From an uncultured Bacteroidota bacterium (lineage in GTDB: Bacteria; Bacteroidota; Bacteroidia; Chitinophagales; Saprospiraceae), in contig CALEYM010000383.1 in the NCBI GenBank assembly GCA_937926185.1, positions 1 to 16,018 on the forward strand: a stretch of DNA of 16,018 nucleotides, written 5' to 3'. This document shows, piece by piece, positions 14,914 through 16,018 of the stretch (within the stretch, counting starts at the first letter, position 1; the number at the start of each line of letters is the position of its first letter). The position numbers and the translations under genes are program-made. The notes under the pieces are model-generated. The model did no database searches. It was not told the DNA's origin and worked only from the letters and a program-made list of their open reading frames with translations.

Positions 14914-15053
14914 ATTGCGGATTGCGGATTGACCCATCTCTTGGTATTGCAACCTTTCTCCGAGTGACATACCGTGCCAAGAGCTGGGTCAATCCGTCCC
15001 GAGGCCTCGGGACAATCCGCAATCCGTAATCCGCAATCCGCAATCCGCAATTT
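14912..15053. repeat. Long inverted repeat of CAATCCG heptamers filling the gap before the symporter
   Basis: The arms 14912-14931 and 15034-15053 are perfect 20-base reverse complements built of 7-base units (CGGATTG on the left, CAATCCG on the right; five or six units on the right). A second nested stem joins 14925-14936 with 14985-14996 (12 bp), then CTCTTGG (14938-14944) with CCAAGAG (14977-14983), with GGTAT/ATACC further in. The left arm begins inside the upstream stop codon and the right arm ends 2 bases before the next ATG, so the element takes up the whole intergenic gap. The core shares TTGGYAT, CAAC and CAAGAGCTG with the secA leader element. Confidence 0.9.
14996..15013. repeat. 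18-base perfect palindrome inside the symporter element
   Basis: GTCCCGAGGCCTCGGGAC is its own reverse complement. It lies between two CAATCCG units, as if inserted in the array. It could be a protein binding site, a target for a dimeric factor, or the tip of a cruciform. No second copy is seen in the window. Confidence 0.75.
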
Positions 15054-15055
15054 CC

Positions 15056-15946
15056 ATGCACCCTGTCGACGCGCTCCGCATCAATTTTAACCCCGATCAG
15101 TTGGCCGTGCTGAACATCGCCATGGCCTTTCTGATGTTTGCCGTGGCGCTGGATGTCAGTCCGGCCGATTTCCGGAAGGTAGTGCAGTTTCCCCGGTCCA
15201 TAGCGGTGGGGATTGTGGCGCAATACGTGGTATTTCCGGTGCTTACGCTCGGCGTCATTTTTCTGTTCAAGCCGCCGGTGAGCATGGCGCTTGGAATGAT
15301 CCTGGTGAGCATGTGTCCTTCGGGTAACATGACGAATTTTCTGGTGCATTATTCGGGGTCGAACACGGCGCTGTCGGTGACATTGAATGCGATCATTATT
15401 TTGTCGGCAACGGTCATCACGCCGGCGGGTTTTTTGTTTTGGGCTGAATTTGTACCGGATTCGGCGGCGATCCGCAAAGGATTCGAGGTGGGCTTTGCCG
15501 ACATGGCGCTGATCATCGTGCAACTGATCCTGGCGCCCCTGTTGTTCGGCATGTGGCTGAACGGTCGTTTTCCCGAGTTGGTAGCCCGTTTGCGGCCGAA
15601 AGTTCAACGCCTGGCACTGATCATATTTTTTTCCATTCTCGTACTGGCGCTGCTGGGCAACGGGGAGAATATCGTCAATTACCTGGGGTATGCTTTCGTG
15701 ATCGTGCTGGTACACAATCTGATCGGTTTGAGTACCGGGTATGTAATGGGGCGCGCTGTAAGGCTGCCCGAAGCGGATTGCCGTACCCTCGCATTTGAAT
15801 CCGGCATACATAACACGGCGCTTGGTCTGTTGCTCATTTTCCGGTTTTTCGACGGGCTGGGCGGCATGGCGCTGATCGCCGCCTGGTGGGGTATCTGGGA
15901 CTTGGTGACCGGCATGGGCCTGGCGGCGTGGTGGCGCAGGAAATAA
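15056..15946 (+). CDS. Bile acid:sodium symporter (BASS/SBF) family transporter
   Basis: A 296-residue inner-membrane protein with about nine or ten hydrophobic segments, a typical length for bacterial BASS members. The two conserved crossover motifs are visible: CPSGNMTN at 87-94 and ESGIHNTALG at 248-257, which bind sodium in the structurally known homologues. Sodium-coupled uptake of an organic anion is expected. Despite the family name, the bacterial substrate may be pantoate, another carboxylate or a sulfated compound, and nothing here decides it. The ATG at 15056 lies 2 bases after the repeat hairpin, which leaves little room for a normal ribosome binding site if the hairpin forms. It follows the sorbosone dehydrogenase-like gene on the same strand with no promoter motif seen between them. 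Confidence 0.9.
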   Translation: MHPVDALRINFNPDQLAVLNIAMAFLMFAVALDVSPADFRKVVQFPRSIAVGIVAQYVVFPVLTLGVIFLFKPPVSMALGMILVSMCPSGNMTNFLVHYSGSNTALSVTLNAIIILSATVITPAGFLFWAEFVPDSAAIRKGFEVGFADMALIIVQLILAPLLFGMWLNGRFPELVARLRPKVQRLALIIFFSILVLALLGNGENIVNYLGYAFVIVLVHNLIGLSTGYVMGRAVRLPEADCRTLAFESGIHNTALGLLLIFRFFDGLGGMALIAAWWGIWDLVTGMGLAAWWRRK

Positions 15947-15961
15947 TGTGGTCAATATGAT

Positions 15962-15969
15962 TACATTTG
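15962..15969 (+). promoter_or_regulatory. Likely -7 promoter element for the gene at the right edge
   Basis: TACATTTG matches TAnnTTTG exactly, 34 bases before an ATG at 16004. No TTG -33 element is seen at the right distance. Confidence 0.4.
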
Positions 15970-16003
15970 CCTTGGATTTACCTTCTTTCCGCACAATTTG
16001 GAC

Positions 16004-16018
16004 ATGAAAAAATTTTCC
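16004..16018 (+). CDS. First codons of a gene cut by the window edge
   Basis: The five codons read MKKFS after a -7 promoter motif. The start resembles that of a signal peptide, but only 15 bases are present, so the gene and its function cannot be judged. Confidence 0.35.

Noticed and set aside
13777..14970. A 397-codon minus-strand open frame over the sorbosone dehydrogenase-like gene
   Set aside because: Antisense shadow of a clearly conserved protein, with no motif or promoter of its own.
14891..15994. A 367-codon minus-strand open frame over the symporter gene
   Set aside because: It is rich in H, Q, R and K with no domain, runs through the repeat element, and is antisense to a clear BASS transporter.

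Overview
The window looks like chromosomal DNA of a member of the Bacteroidota, probably Saprospiria- or Chitinophagia-like. The reasons are a long SecA with a large insertion in the preprotein cross-linking domain, matches to the TAnnTTTG -7 promoter motif of this phylum, no clear Shine-Dalgarno sequences, many lipoproteins with short lipoboxes, and a TPR-CHAT protein with a signal peptide. The assignment is from memory of these families; no search was run. I see no rRNA, tRNA, CRISPR array, prophage or transposase gene.

Layout. (1) 73-801 (-): a ferredoxin-NADP reductase-like flavoprotein, divergent from two adjoining four-helix membrane proteins of unknown function (1009-2085, +). The second of these overlaps a convergent TonB-C-domain lipoprotein (2066-2515, -). 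(2) 2516-2858: a leader region with a long repeat hairpin in front of secA (2859-6209, +), followed by a class C beta-lactamase-fold serine hydrolase (6291-7421, +). (3) 7422-7825: a gene-poor, AT-rich gap with terminators and a promoter-plus-terminator unit on the minus strand that looks like an unannotated small RNA of about 96 nt. (4) 7826-8698 (-): a VanX-like D-Ala-D-Ala dipeptidase lipoprotein, divergent from an exported alpha/beta hydrolase (8845-9891, +). (5) 9915-13064 (-): an exported TPR-CHAT caspase-like protease, downstream of a Uma2-family nuclease-fold gene (13111-13593, -). (6) 13762-14913 (+): a sorbosone dehydrogenase-like lipoprotein, followed by a bile acid:sodium symporter family transporter (15056-15946, +) and the first codons of another gene at the window edge.

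Most genes are single housekeeping, cell-envelope or transport functions and do not form one pathway. Several act at or beyond the inner membrane: SecA drives export, and the lipoproteins and signal-peptide proteins are its likely clients.

The most unusual feature is not a gene. A family of short tandem repeats (7-8 nt units, AAYCCGC-like on the coding strand) lies immediately upstream of four unrelated start codons (FNR, secA, alpha/beta hydrolase, symporter), always in the same orientation relative to the gene. At secA and at the symporter the repeats form both arms of long perfect inverted repeats around a related core (TTGGYAT-2nt-CAAC ... CAAGAGCTG). This suggests a dispersed structured element, mobile or cis-regulatory, that sits in 5' leaders. 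I do not recognise it as a described family.
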